Source of the DNA: Nocardioides okcheonensis
GTDB lineage: Bacteria > Actinomycetota > Actinomycetes > Propionibacteriales > Nocardioidaceae
DNA length: 64,000 bases
NCBI RefSeq assembly: GCF_020991065.1
Contig: NZ_CP087710.1
Coordinates: 434,001 to 498,000, forward strand
Direction: 5' to 3'
In this document: positions 43,054 to 51,418 of the stretch, in pieces
Layout of the letters: the number at the start of each line of letters is the position of its first letter
How positions within the stretch are numbered: the stretch's first letter is position 1
Notes under the pieces: generated by a model
Seen by the model: the letters and a program-made list of their open reading frames with translations, nothing else
Told to the model about the DNA's origin: nothing
Database searches by the model: none
Position numbers and translations under genes: made by a program

Positions 43054-44879
43054 TCGTCGGGGTCGACCTCGGGAAGACCGGCTGCCGCGCCCGCTCCGAC
43101 GGAGGTGTCGAGGCGACCGGGCTCGGCGCCCCCGGGCTCGCGGAGCACGGCGGCGTCGAGGCCGCGCTGCGAGCGGTCCGCGCCGTGCTCGACGAGCTGC
43201 CGGACCGCGCCGCGGTGCAGTCGGTCGCCGTCGGCGCCGCCGGGGCGGAGGCCGCTCCCGCCGCGGCCCGGGAGCTCTGCGGCGCGCTCGCCGAGGCGTT
43301 CCCGGGCGCGCGGACCGCGGTCACGTCCGACTCGGTCGCCGCCCACGTCGGCGCGCTCGGCGGCCGGCCCGGCGCCGTCCTGGCCCTCGGCACCGGGGTC
43401 GTCGCGCTCGCCGTCGACGCCCACGGCCACCGCACGCAGGTCGACGGGTGGGGCCCGTGGCTCGGCGACGACGGCAGCGGAGCGTGGATCGGCCGCGAGG
43501 GCCTGCGCGCCGTCCTGCTCCACGCCGAGGGTCGCGGCCCGGGCACCGCGCTCACCGCTGCCGCCACCGCGCGCTTCGGCGAGCTGCGCCGACTGCCCGG
43601 CACCCTCGCCGCGGCGGGCAGCACCGCACGCACGACCGCGACCTTCGCCCCCGACGTCGTCGCGGCAGCGGCCGCGGGCGACGAGGTCGCCACCGACGTC
43701 CTCGACCGTGCCCTCGCGTGCTGGGTGGCGCTCGGCACCAGCGCCGTCCGGGCGGCCGGGGTGCCCGAGCTCGCGCTCGTCGGCGGCCTGGCATCGGCCG
43801 CGCACCCGACCTGGCCCGCCGACGTGCACCTCGTCGGCGCGGCGGGCGACCCGGCCGCGGGCGCGCTGCTGCTCGCCCAGCTCGACGACCTGCCGCACGA
43901 GGACGCCGTCGTGCGCTCCGGACCGGTCCGCGTCGTGGCCCCGAGGACCTCCTCGGTCGACGACGTCGACGTGCTCGCCACCGAGCAGAGCCGGCCCGAC
44001 CTCGCGGACCTCGACACCTACGACGCCGGACGTCTCGTCGACGTGCTGCTCGAGGCAGAGGCCACCGTGCCCGCCGCGCTGGCGGCCGCCGCGCCCGCCC
44101 TCGCCCGGGCCGTCGACCTCGCGCGCACCGCGATCACCTCCGGGGGCCGCCTGCTCTACGTCGGCGCCGGCACCCCGGGCCGGCTCGCCGCCGTCGACGC
44201 CGCGGAGTGCCCGCCCACCTTCGGCGTCTCGCCCGAGCAGGTCGTCGCCCTCACCGCCGGCGGCGAGGGCGCCGCGACCCAGGCGATCGAGGGCGCCGAG
44301 GACGACCGCGGTGCCGCGGCCGCCGACCTCGACGCCCGCGGGCTGACCGACCGGGACCTGGTCGTCGGCATCACCGCCTCGGGGCGCACGCCGTACGTCC
44401 TCGCCGCGCTCGAGCACGCCCGTGCCGCCGGCGCGGCCACCGTCGCGGTGGTCAACAACCCGCACAGCCCGGTGGCCGCCGCGGCCGACGTGGCCGTCGA
44501 GGTGCTCACCGGCCCCGAGGTCCTCGGCGGCTCCACCCGCCTCAAGGCCGGCACCGCGCAGAAGATCGTGCTGAACGTCGTCTCCACCGGCGCGATGGTC
44601 GGCGCGGGCCACGCCTACGGCGCGTGGATGGTCGACGTCGCGGCGTCCAACGAGAAGCTCCGCCGCCGCGCACGGCGGATCGTGCGGGAGGCCACCGGCG
44701 CCGACGACGACGCCGCGCTGGCCGCCCTCGAGGCGTCCGGCTGGCGCACCAAGACCGCGCTCGTCGCCGTGCTGGCGGGCGTCGGCGCCGACGAGGCCGA
44801 CCGGCTGCTGGAGGAGGGAGCGGGCCGGGCACGCGTCGCGGTCGAGCTCGCGCGGACGCTGGCCCGGACCTCGTCGTGA
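43050..44879 (+). CDS. murQ: Amino-sugar kinase / MurNAc-6-phosphate etherase fusion
   Basis: 609 residues, GTG overlapping the extended nagZ stop. Residues ~1-295 are a BadF/NAGK-type kinase: GVDLGKTGCRA (phosphate loop), LALGTGVVALA and GDDGSGAWIGREGL. Residues ~304-609 are MurQ: LLYVGAGTPGRLAAVDAAEC (with the catalytic-type Glu; canonical AGTSGR is AGTPGR here), TASGRTPYVLAALEHA and GGSTRLKAGTAQKIVLN. One polypeptide could phosphorylate MurNAc (and GlcNAc) and then cleave the lactyl ether, giving GlcNAc-6-phosphate. Separate genes (murK, murQ) are usual. Domain assignments are firm; substrate range of the kinase is inferred. Confidence 0.92.
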   Translation: MIVGVDLGKTGCRARSDGGVEATGLGAPGLAEHGGVEAALRAVRAVLDELPDRAAVQSVAVGAAGAEAAPAAARELCGALAEAFPGARTAVTSDSVAAHVGALGGRPGAVLALGTGVVALAVDAHGHRTQVDGWGPWLGDDGSGAWIGREGLRAVLLHAEGRGPGTALTAAATARFGELRRLPGTLAAAGSTARTTATFAPDVVAAAAAGDEVATDVLDRALACWVALGTSAVRAAGVPELALVGGLASAAHPTWPADVHLVGAAGDPAAGALLLAQLDDLPHEDAVVRSGPVRVVAPRTSSVDDVDVLATEQSRPDLADLDTYDAGRLVDVLLEAEATVPAALAAAAPALARAVDLARTAITSGGRLLYVGAGTPGRLAAVDAAECPPTFGVSPEQVVALTAGGEGAATQAIEGAEDDRGAAAADLDARGLTDRDLVVGITASGRTPYVLAALEHARAAGAATVAVVNNPHSPVAAAADVAVEVLTGPEVLGGSTRLKAGTAQKIVLNVVSTGAMVGAGHAYGAWMVDVAASNEKLRRRARRIVREATGADDDAALAALEASGWRTKTALVAVLAGVGADEADRLLEEGAGRARVAVELARTLARTSS

Positions 44880-46021
44880 TCGTCCTCTCCGTCGCCTCGG
44901 GCACCTCGGCGGACGGCCTCGACGTCGGGCTGGTCGACGTGTCGGTCGACGACGACGCGGTGCGCGCCGAGGTCCTCTCGACCGGCACGGCCCCGTGGCC
45001 CGACGGCGTCCGCGAGCAGGTGCTCGAGGTCCTGCCGCCGGCGACGACGACCGCACGCGACCTCGCGCTGCTCGACGTGGCAGTCGGGCGGGCCGTCGCC
45101 GACGTCGCGCGGGAGGCGTGCGCGCACGCCTCGGTCCGGCCGGAGCTGGTCGTGTCGCCGGGCCAGACCGTCCACCACGAGGTCGTGGGGGAGCGGTGCC
45201 TGACGACCCTCCAGCTCGGGCAGCCGGCCTGGGTGGCCGAGGCGACCGGGCTCCCCGTCGTCAGCGACCTGCGGACGGCGGACGTCGCGGCCGGCGGCCA
45301 CGGAGCGCCCCTCGCGGTCGTGCTCGACGCGCTCTGGCTGGCCGGTGCGGAGACCCGCGCAGCCCTCAACCTCGGCGGCATCGCCAACGTCACGGTCGTC
45401 GGTCCGGACGGCGCGACCGCCCGCGACACCGGCCCCGCCAACTGCCTGCTCGACGTCGTGGCCGAGCGCGTCACGGGCGCGCCCTACGACCGCGACGGCG
45501 CGCTGGCCGCGTCCGGCACCGTCGACGAGGCCCTCCTGCAACGGCTGCTGCACCACCCCCACCTGCAGCCCGGCGCCGGCACCTCGACGGGGCGCGAGGT
45601 CTTCTCCGCGGCGTGGCTCGACGCCCAGCTCGACGGCGAGCCGTGGGCCGACGTGCAGACGACCCTGGTCGAGCTGACCGCGGCGACCGTCGCCGACGCG
45701 GTCCTGCCGGCCCACCCGGTCGAGGTGGTCGCCTCGGGCGGGGGCGTGGCCAACCCCGTCCTGGTGGCGGCGCTCCAGCGACGCCTGGGCGACGTGCCGC
45801 TGGTCCGCAGCGAGGCCCACGGGCTGCCCGCCGACGGCAAGGAGGCGGTGTTGTGGTGCCTGCTCGGCTTCCTCGGCTGGCACGGGGTGCCGGTCTCCAC
45901 CGGGGCCCACCCGGCCCGGGTGGCCGGACGGTTCAGCCCCGGGCGGCACGGTCTGGTGCTGCCGCCTCCCGCGACCGTCGCACCGCGCCGGTTGCACCTG
46001 GTCGGGTCGCGGACGACCTGA
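44876..46021 (+). CDS. anmK: Anhydro-N-acetylmuramic acid kinase
   Basis: 381 residues, GTG overlapping the fusion gene stop. AnmK opens and phosphorylates 1,6-anhydroMurNAc to MurNAc-6-phosphate, which MurQ consumes. Motifs: SGTSADGLDVGLVDV at the N-terminus, SPGQTVHH, NLGGIANVT, DTGPANCLLD and ASGGGVANP. Its presence implies that anhydro-muropeptides from lytic transglycosylases are among the substrates. It ends the operon. Confidence 0.95.
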   Translation: MIVLSVASGTSADGLDVGLVDVSVDDDAVRAEVLSTGTAPWPDGVREQVLEVLPPATTTARDLALLDVAVGRAVADVAREACAHASVRPELVVSPGQTVHHEVVGERCLTTLQLGQPAWVAEATGLPVVSDLRTADVAAGGHGAPLAVVLDALWLAGAETRAALNLGGIANVTVVGPDGATARDTGPANCLLDVVAERVTGAPYDRDGALAASGTVDEALLQRLLHHPHLQPGAGTSTGREVFSAAWLDAQLDGEPWADVQTTLVELTAATVADAVLPAHPVEVVASGGGVANPVLVAALQRRLGDVPLVRSEAHGLPADGKEAVLWCLLGFLGWHGVPVSTGAHPARVAGRFSPGRHGLVLPPPATVAPRRLHLVGSRTT

Positions 46022-46055
46022 ACGAGCGTCGGCGCGGGCTGCGAGCATGGTGGGC

Positions 46056-46967
46056 ATGAGCCCCGCACCCCGTCCGACGCTCCGCGAAGCCGTCGCCGAG
46101 CGGCCCGTCGTCCTCGACGGCGGGCTGGCCACACTCCTCGAGCGGCACGGCCACGACCTGTCGTCCCACCTGTGGTCGGCGCGCCTCCTGCGCGACGACC
46201 CCGCAGCGGTCGAGGCGGCCCACCGGGAGTTCTTCGAGTCGGGCGCCGAGGTGGCGACCACCGCGTCCTACCAGGTGTCCTACGAGGGCTTCGGGTCCGA
46301 CGGCGTCGACGCCGACGAGGTCACCCGGCTGCTGCGCCGCAGCGTCGCGCTCGCGGCGGCCGCGCGGGACGCCGTCGCGCCCGGGGGGTGGGTCGCCGCG
46401 TCCGTCGGGCCGTACGGCGCCGTGCTCGCCGACGGCTCGGAGTACCGCGGCGACTACGCCCTCGACGTGGCCGGCCTGCGCGCGTTCCACCGACCGCGCC
46501 TCGAGGTGCTGGCCTCGACCGTGGGGGAGGGGGCCGACGTGCTGGCGGTGGAGACGGTCCCGTGCCTGGCCGAGGTCGAGGCGGTCCTGGCCGAGCTCGA
46601 CGGCAGCGGCGTCCCGGCGTGGCTGTCGCTGTCGGCCGACGGCACCCGGACCCGGGCCGGCGAGCCGCTGGCCGAGGCGTTCGCGATGGCCGCCGACGTC
46701 GCCGAGGTGCTCGCCGTGGGGGTCAACTGCACCACCCCGGCCGACGCCACCGCGGCGGTCGCGCTCGCCGGGGCCGGCGGCCCGGCGGTCGTCTACCCCA
46801 ACTCGGGCCAGGGCTGGGACGCCGGGGCCCGCGCGTGGACGGGGGAGTCGGCGTTCGACCCCTCGGACGTGGCGTCGTGGGTCGCGGACGGGGCACGGCT
46901 GGTCGGCGGGTGCTGCCGCGTCGGTCCGGAGGACGTGTCGGCCCTGCGTGCGACACTCGGCCGGTGA
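46056..46967 (+). CDS. mmuM: Homocysteine S-methyltransferase
   Basis: 303 residues. It methylates homocysteine using S-methylmethionine or S-adenosylmethionine. The zinc-binding cysteines appear in GVNCTTP and GGCCRVGP; VVLDGGLATLLERHG and TTASYQVSYEGF are typical of the barrel. ATG 46056 is preferred (GAGCAT 7 bases upstream); ATG 46047 would add three residues. The stop overlaps the next gene (GTGA). Confidence 0.92.
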   Translation: MSPAPRPTLREAVAERPVVLDGGLATLLERHGHDLSSHLWSARLLRDDPAAVEAAHREFFESGAEVATTASYQVSYEGFGSDGVDADEVTRLLRRSVALAAAARDAVAPGGWVAASVGPYGAVLADGSEYRGDYALDVAGLRAFHRPRLEVLASTVGEGADVLAVETVPCLAEVEAVLAELDGSGVPAWLSLSADGTRTRAGEPLAEAFAMAADVAEVLAVGVNCTTPADATAAVALAGAGGPAVVYPNSGQGWDAGARAWTGESAFDPSDVASWVADGARLVGGCCRVGPEDVSALRATLGR

Positions 46968-47311
46968 GCGCCGACCGTCCCCGACCCCACGCCGGACAGG
47001 TCGTCACGGTCTTCCGCAACCGGCTGCGCGAGCCGGCCCGTGAGGCCTACGCCGCCGAGCTCGAGGTGGTCGCCGACCTGGCCCGGTCGATGCCCGGGTT
47101 CGTCGAGACCAAGACGTTCGTCGCCGACGACGGCGAGCGGGCGACCATCGTGACCTTCGCCGACGAGGAGAGCCACCGCGGGTGGCGCGACCACCCGCGC
47201 CACCGCGCGGCCCAGCGCAACGGGATCGCCGACTACTACGAGGAGTACTCCATCGCCGTCGGCACCACGTCCTACGCCAGCGCCTTCACGCGCTCGGACG
47301 CCGGTCGCTGA
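46964..47311 (+). CDS. Antibiotic biosynthesis monooxygenase (ABM) domain protein
   Basis: 115 residues, GTG overlapping mmuM. It is a single dimeric alpha/beta-barrel ABM domain (VVTVFRNRLREPAREAYAAE, FVADDGERATIVTFADEESH, GWRDHPRHRAAQR). The family includes quinol monooxygenases and heme-degrading enzymes; function here is not assignable. Confidence 0.85.
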   Translation: MSADRPRPHAGQVVTVFRNRLREPAREAYAAELEVVADLARSMPGFVETKTFVADDGERATIVTFADEESHRGWRDHPRHRAAQRNGIADYYEEYSIAVGTTSYASAFTRSDAGR

Positions 47312-47342
47312 GCACTCGGAGCGCCTTGCGGCAAGCCCCCCG

Positions 47343-47816
47343 ATGGCCTATACGTGGAGGGTGGAGGAAGCAGCGGCGGTGCGGGCCGCGTCCGTCTCCT
47401 CCGTCCCGATCCTCGACGCGATGGGTGTGCGGCTCGTCGAGGTCGCTCCCGGGCACGCGGTCGCGGAGCTCCCGGCGGAGCCCAACCGCAACCACTTCGG
47501 CGTCGCCTACGCCGGCTCGCTCTACAGCGTCGCCGAGATGCTCGGAGGGGTCCTCGCGCTGGCGACGTTCGACCTCGAGGGCGAGCTCGCCGGGTGCGTC
47601 CCACTGGTCAAGGAGTCGACGATCCGGTTCCGACGTCCGGCGCTGGGCGTCGTGCGGGCCGAGGCCTCCCTGTCGCCGGCGGAGGCCGAGCGGGTGCGTC
47701 GCGACGCGCTGGCGACCGGCAAGGGGGAGTTCGTGCTGGAGGCGACCCTCACCGACGCGGACGGCGAGGTGGTCGCCACCACGACCGGGACCTACCAGGT
47801 GCGTCGGCTCGGGTGA
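47343..47816 (+). CDS. Hotdog-fold thioesterase-like protein (YiiD C-domain/DUF4442)
   Basis: 157 residues from ATG 47343. The hotdog core shows PNRNHFGVAYAGSLYSVAEM, GGVLALATF and VKESTIRFRRPALG. Thioesterase activity is inferred; the substrate is unknown. No ribosome binding site precedes 47343; TATACG lies 6 bases before GTG 47361, so a leaderless start six residues downstream is a fair alternative. It overlaps the MFS gene. Confidence 0.82.
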   Translation: MAYTWRVEEAAAVRAASVSSVPILDAMGVRLVEVAPGHAVAELPAEPNRNHFGVAYAGSLYSVAEMLGGVLALATFDLEGELAGCVPLVKESTIRFRRPALGVVRAEASLSPAEAERVRRDALATGKGEFVLEATLTDADGEVVATTTGTYQVRRLG

Positions 47817-49042
47817 TCTCTGCCGACTTCGCGCGCTACTGGCGGGCCGACGCCGTGTCCGGCATGGGCACCTACGTCACGCTCCTCGCCCTGCAGGCGC
47901 TCGTCCTGCTCACGCTCGACGGCACGGCCGGCGACGTGGGCTGGCTCAACGCCGCGCGCTGGCTGCCCTACCTCGTCGTCGGGCTGCTCGTCGGAGCGCT
48001 CGTCGACGGCCGTCGCCGGCTCCCGCTGATGGTCGGCACGGACCTCCTGCAGGCCGTCCTGCTGCTCACGATCCCGCTGCTGTGGTGGCTCGGCGCGCTG
48101 ACGCTGCCGGTGCTGCTCGTGGTCGTCGTGGCCTACGGCACCGCCGCCGTGGTCAACATGGCGGCGTCGATGTCGTTCCTGCCGCGCCTGGTCGACGGCG
48201 CCGACCTGCAGCGCGCCCACGCACGCATCGACGGCGCCGACGCGGTGTCGTCGACGGCCGGCCCGGCGCTCGGCGGCGTGCTGGTGAGCGCCGTCGGTGC
48301 GCCGCTCACGGTCGTCGTCGACGCGCTGACCTACGTCTTCTCCGCGCTCACCCTGCGCCGGATCAGCGTCGACGAGCCGCCGGCCCGGACCGGCGTCACG
48401 GTGCGGGGGCTCCTCGCGGACGTCGTCGAGGGGGTGCGCTGGGCCTACGGGCCGTCGGGACTGCGGACCCTCGCCCTCGTCACCCACGGGTGGTTCGTGG
48501 GCAGCGCGATCGTCGGCGTCGTCCTCGCGCCGTACGCCCTCGTCACGCTCGACCTCTCCGCGGCGCGGTTCGGCCTGGTCGGGGCCGCCGGGGGAGTCGG
48601 CGCACTGGCCGGCGCCGCCGTCACCACGGCCGTGGGCCGGCGGCTGGGCACCGGCCGCACGATCATCGCCTGCCACGTCGTGACGACCTGCGGGGTGGCG
48701 GTGATGCTCCTCGCGGGTGGTGCCGGCTCCGCGACGGGAGCGTTCGCCGTGCTGGCCGCGGGACAGGCGCTCCTCGGGCTGGCCATGGGGGCGAGCAACT
48801 CCCACGAGATGAGCTATCGCCAGCTGGTGACGCCCGACGAGCTCCAGGCCCGCACCAACACGACGCTGCGCTCGGCCAACCGCGCCGTCATCGTGGTCGT
48901 CGCCCCGGTCGCCGGGCTGCTCGCCGACGCCCTCGGCGTACGCGTGCTGCTCGCCGCGGCCGTCGTGGTGTTCGCGCTCGTGGCCGTCGCGCTGGCGGTC
49001 TCGCCGTTCCGCTCCGTGCGCGCGCCGGTGGATGCCGCCTGA
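47813..49042 (+). CDS. MFS transporter (EntS-like)
   Basis: 409 residues, GTG overlapping the thioesterase stop. Ten to twelve membrane segments; VGALVDGRRRLPLMVGTDLL is the loop 2-3 motif A variant and RAHARIDGADAVSSTAGPAL is typical of EntS/MacB-like drug or siderophore exporters. Substrate unknown. Confidence 0.88.
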   Translation: MISADFARYWRADAVSGMGTYVTLLALQALVLLTLDGTAGDVGWLNAARWLPYLVVGLLVGALVDGRRRLPLMVGTDLLQAVLLLTIPLLWWLGALTLPVLLVVVVAYGTAAVVNMAASMSFLPRLVDGADLQRAHARIDGADAVSSTAGPALGGVLVSAVGAPLTVVVDALTYVFSALTLRRISVDEPPARTGVTVRGLLADVVEGVRWAYGPSGLRTLALVTHGWFVGSAIVGVVLAPYALVTLDLSAARFGLVGAAGGVGALAGAAVTTAVGRRLGTGRTIIACHVVTTCGVAVMLLAGGAGSATGAFAVLAAGQALLGLAMGASNSHEMSYRQLVTPDELQARTNTTLRSANRAVIVVVAPVAGLLADALGVRVLLAAAVVVFALVAVALAVSPFRSVRAPVDAA

Positions 49043-49096
49043 GCGCATCGGTGACATGCTGACCGGGAGGTCAGGAAACCGAGCAGGAGGACGTCC

Positions 49097-50404
49097 GTGC
49101 CCGCAGCGATCCCACCCGACGACCGGCTCGACGCGATCGAGCAGGTCTCCGTCGACGAGCTGCGCAGCGTGCAGCTGGACCGCCTGCGCTGGTCGGTGCG
49201 CCATGCCTACGACCAAGTCGCCCACTACCGCAGCGCCCTCGACGACGCAGGAGTCGACCCGCGGGAGATCCGCGAGCTGTCCGACCTGGCGCGGCTGCCG
49301 TTCACCACCAAGGAGACGCTGCGGCAGAACTACCCGTTCGGGATGTTCGCGGTGCCGCGCGAGGAGGTGGTGCGGCTGCACGCCTCGTCCGGCACCACCG
49401 GCAAGCCGACCGTGGTGGGCTACACCCGCGCCGACCTGGACGTCTGGGCGACCGTCGTCGCCCGCTCGATCCGGGCCGCCGGCGGGCGACCGGGAGACGT
49501 GCTCCACAACGCCTACGGCTACGGGCTCTTCACCGGCGGCCTCGGCGCCCACGCCGGTGCGGAGAAGCTCGGCTGCACCGTCGTGCCGGTCTCCGGCGGG
49601 ATGACCGAGCGGCAGGTGCAGCTGATCGAGGACTTCCGGCCCGCGGTGATCATGGTGACCCCGTCCTACATGCTCAACATCGTCGACGAGATGGAGCGCC
49701 AGGGCCTCGACCCGCGCGCGAGCTCGCTGCGGGTGGGCATCTTCGGCGCCGAGCCGTGGACCGACGAGATGCGCCGCGCCATCGAGGAGCGGCTCGACAT
49801 GCACGCCGTCGACATCTACGGGCTGTCCGAGATCATCGGCCCCGGCGTCGCCCAGGAGTGCGTGGAGACCAAGGACGGCCTGCACGTCTGGGAGGACCAC
49901 TTCTACCCCGAGATCATCGACCCGACGACCGGCGAGGTGCTGCCCGACGGCGAGCAGGGCGAGCTCGTGCTCACCTCGCTCACCAAGGAGGCGATGCCGG
50001 TCCTGCGCTACCGCACGCGCGACCTGACCCGGCTGCTCCCGGGGTCGATGCGCCCGATGCGCCGGGTCGAGAAGATCACCGGCCGCACCGACGACATGAT
50101 CATCCTGCGCGGGGTCAACCTGTTCCCGACCCAGATCGAGGAGCTGGTGCTGGGCGTTCCCGAGCTGACCCCGCACTTCCAGTGCGTACGCCGCCGCGAG
50201 GGCAACCTCGACACGCTCACCGTCCGGATCGAGCGCCGCGAGCACGTCGGCACCGAGGTCGGTGAGGCCGCCGGCCGGCACGTCGCCGACCTGGTGAAGC
50301 GGATGATCGGCGTGAGCGTCGCCGTGGAGGTCGTGGAGCCGTTCGGGATCGAGCGGTCCGTCGGGAAGATGCGCCGGATCGTCGACGAGCGCCCGAAGGC
50401 CTGA
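49097..50404 (+). CDS. paaK: Phenylacetate-CoA ligase family enzyme
   Basis: 435 residues, GTG start with AGGAGG upstream. It activates an aryl acid as its CoA thioester through an AMP intermediate. Seen: HASSGTTGKPTVVGYTRADL (ATP loop), YGLSEIIGPGVAQEC, YRTRDLTRLL and the C-terminal lid with MIILRGVNLFPTQIEE. It is full length for PaaK. No other phenylacetate genes lie here, so a different aryl acid is possible. Confidence 0.93.
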   Translation: MPAAIPPDDRLDAIEQVSVDELRSVQLDRLRWSVRHAYDQVAHYRSALDDAGVDPREIRELSDLARLPFTTKETLRQNYPFGMFAVPREEVVRLHASSGTTGKPTVVGYTRADLDVWATVVARSIRAAGGRPGDVLHNAYGYGLFTGGLGAHAGAEKLGCTVVPVSGGMTERQVQLIEDFRPAVIMVTPSYMLNIVDEMERQGLDPRASSLRVGIFGAEPWTDEMRRAIEERLDMHAVDIYGLSEIIGPGVAQECVETKDGLHVWEDHFYPEIIDPTTGEVLPDGEQGELVLTSLTKEAMPVLRYRTRDLTRLLPGSMRPMRRVEKITGRTDDMIILRGVNLFPTQIEELVLGVPELTPHFQCVRRREGNLDTLTVRIERREHVGTEVGEAAGRHVADLVKRMIGVSVAVEVVEPFGIERSVGKMRRIVDERPKA

Positions 50405-50406
50405 CC

Positions 50407-50763
50407 GTGCCGGCCCGCTTCGTGCTGCACGACCACCGCCGGCCGAGCCCGCACTTCGACCTGCGGCTCGAGGAGGACGGCGTGCTGCGCAGCTGGGCGG
50501 TGCCCAAGGGGCTGCCGGACGACCCCGCGCACGACCGGCTCGCCGTCGCCGTCGACGACCACGAGCTCGACCACGTGGCGTACGAGGACGAGCACAAGAC
50601 CATCGCCGACACCGGGACCTGGACGCTCGAGGACCGCTCCGACCGTCGCCTGCTGTTCGTCCTCTCCGGCCGGTCCGGGGTGCACCGCTACGCGCTCATC
50701 CACACCGGGGGCACGCAGTGGCTGCTGCACCTCGTCAAGGACCAGTCCGTCAACAAGGGTTGA
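50407..50763 (+). CDS. Stand-alone LigD-type 3'-phosphoesterase domain protein
   Basis: 118 residues, GTG start 2 bases after paaK. It is the phosphoesterase (PE) module of bacterial DNA ligase D without polymerase or ligase domains: FVLHDHRRPSPHFDLRLEED then GVLRSWAVPKGLP. The catalytic-site histidines and Asp (HDH, PHFD) are conserved. The module trims 3' ends during end joining; free copies occur in actinobacteria. Part of the same transcript as paaK by spacing alone. Confidence 0.88.
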   Translation: MPARFVLHDHRRPSPHFDLRLEEDGVLRSWAVPKGLPDDPAHDRLAVAVDDHELDHVAYEDEHKTIADTGTWTLEDRSDRRLLFVLSGRSGVHRYALIHTGGTQWLLHLVKDQSVNKG

Positions 50764-50794
50764 CTTCTTCCCGGTCGTCAATCATGGTTGACGC
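50760..50794 (+). promoter_or_regulatory. Promoter with TTGAC inverted repeats for the mini-HTH gene
   Basis: TTGACT (50760-50765), 17 bases, CATGGT (50783-50788), 6 bases, ATG 50795. The -10 is embedded in GTCAATCATGGTTGAC (50777-50792), an inverted repeat of GTCAA/TTGAC, so autoregulation by the encoded HTH protein is plausible. Confidence 0.55.
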
Positions 50795-51004
50795 ATGAGG
50801 ACTGCCGTCGACGCCGAGGAGCCGGGGGAGGAGAGCCCCCTCGAGGAGCTCATGCGCATCGCCCGAGCCAAGCACGAGCTCGCCGCCGCCGAGGCCGTCG
50901 CCGTGCGCCGCGCCCGGATCCACGGCTTCAGCTGGGCCGAGATCGGCACCATGCTCGGCGTCAGCAAGCAGGCGATGCACAAGAAGTACGGCAAGTTCGC
51001 CTGA
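50795..51004 (+). CDS. Small helix-turn-helix protein
   Basis: 69 residues. The C-terminal half is a helix-turn-helix (ARIHGFSWAEIGTMLGVSKQ then AMHKKYG) like sigma region 4 or AsnC-type heads; the first half is a charged helix (LEELMRIARAKHELAAAEAV). No effector domain. The spaced TTGAC repeats over its own promoter are candidate targets. Leaderless start. Confidence 0.82.
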   Translation: MRTAVDAEEPGEESPLEELMRIARAKHELAAAEAVAVRRARIHGFSWAEIGTMLGVSKQAMHKKYGKFA

Positions 51005-51165
51005 CCGCGTGCGCGTTATGTCACTCCGGTGATCGTGGAGCCCTGGTGCCACCTGGTGGCCCGGGGGTTCCACGATCCTCTGGAACTCACCGGATATCCG
51101 GGGAGTTCCGGACATCAGGGAGGCATGGAGTCACCAGGTGACTCGCCGGCTCCACGATCCGTTCC

Positions 51166-51249
51166 CACAGCGGCGTTGTCACAGCGGCGTTGTCACAGCG
51201 GCGTTGTCACAGCGGCGTTGTCACAGCGGCGTTGTCACAGCGGCGTTCG
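51166..51249. repeat. 14-base tandem repeat, six units
   Basis: CACAGCGGCGTTGT repeats head to tail at 51166, 51180, 51194, 51208 and 51222 without change; the sixth unit (51236-51249) ends CG instead of GT. It is a minisatellite-like array with likely copy-number variation between strains. It is not CRISPR because there are no spacers. Confidence 0.95.
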
Positions 51250-51261
51250 GTCAGGCTTTCG

Positions 51262-51319
51262 CTGAACATGTCAGGGCATGCACGGCCTGACATGTTCAGC
51301 GATCCCCGGTCAGCCGGGG
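51262..51319. repeat. Two-hairpin intergenic repeat, copy 3 (variant, A-B)
   Basis: Hairpin A: CTGAACATGTCAGG (51262-51275), 10-base loop, CCTGACATGTTCAG (51286-51299). Hairpin B: GATCCCCGG (51301-51309), loop TCAG, CCGGGGAT. Compared with copies 1 and 2 the TTG/CAA in stem A is ATG/CAT, a paired change that keeps the stem intact, and the loop of B is reverse-complemented. Confidence 0.85.
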
Positions 51320-51345
51320 ATTCCGCGTGGAGATACCGCCGATAA

Positions 51346-51360
51346 CTGACATTATGTCAG
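51346..51360. promoter_or_regulatory. Palindrome upstream of the antiporter gene
   Basis: CTGACAT-T-ATGTCAG is a perfect 7-base inverted repeat with a single central base. It lies ~70 bases before the preferred antiporter start and is a candidate operator; the binding protein is unknown. Confidence 0.45.
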
Positions 51361-51418
51361 ATAGCGCAGCGATCACCCTGCCCCCGAACTACACCGGTGT
51401 CGCTCCCCGCCCCCCGCC

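Noticed and set aside
51166..51249. CRISPR array
   Set aside because: Units of 14 bases are directly abutting with no spacers and no cas genes occur in the window.
51029..51265. Protein gene encoding repeated SQRRCHSGV-like peptides
   Set aside because: The frame merely translates the 14-base tandem array and crosses several palindromes; no ribosome binding site or leaderless promoter.
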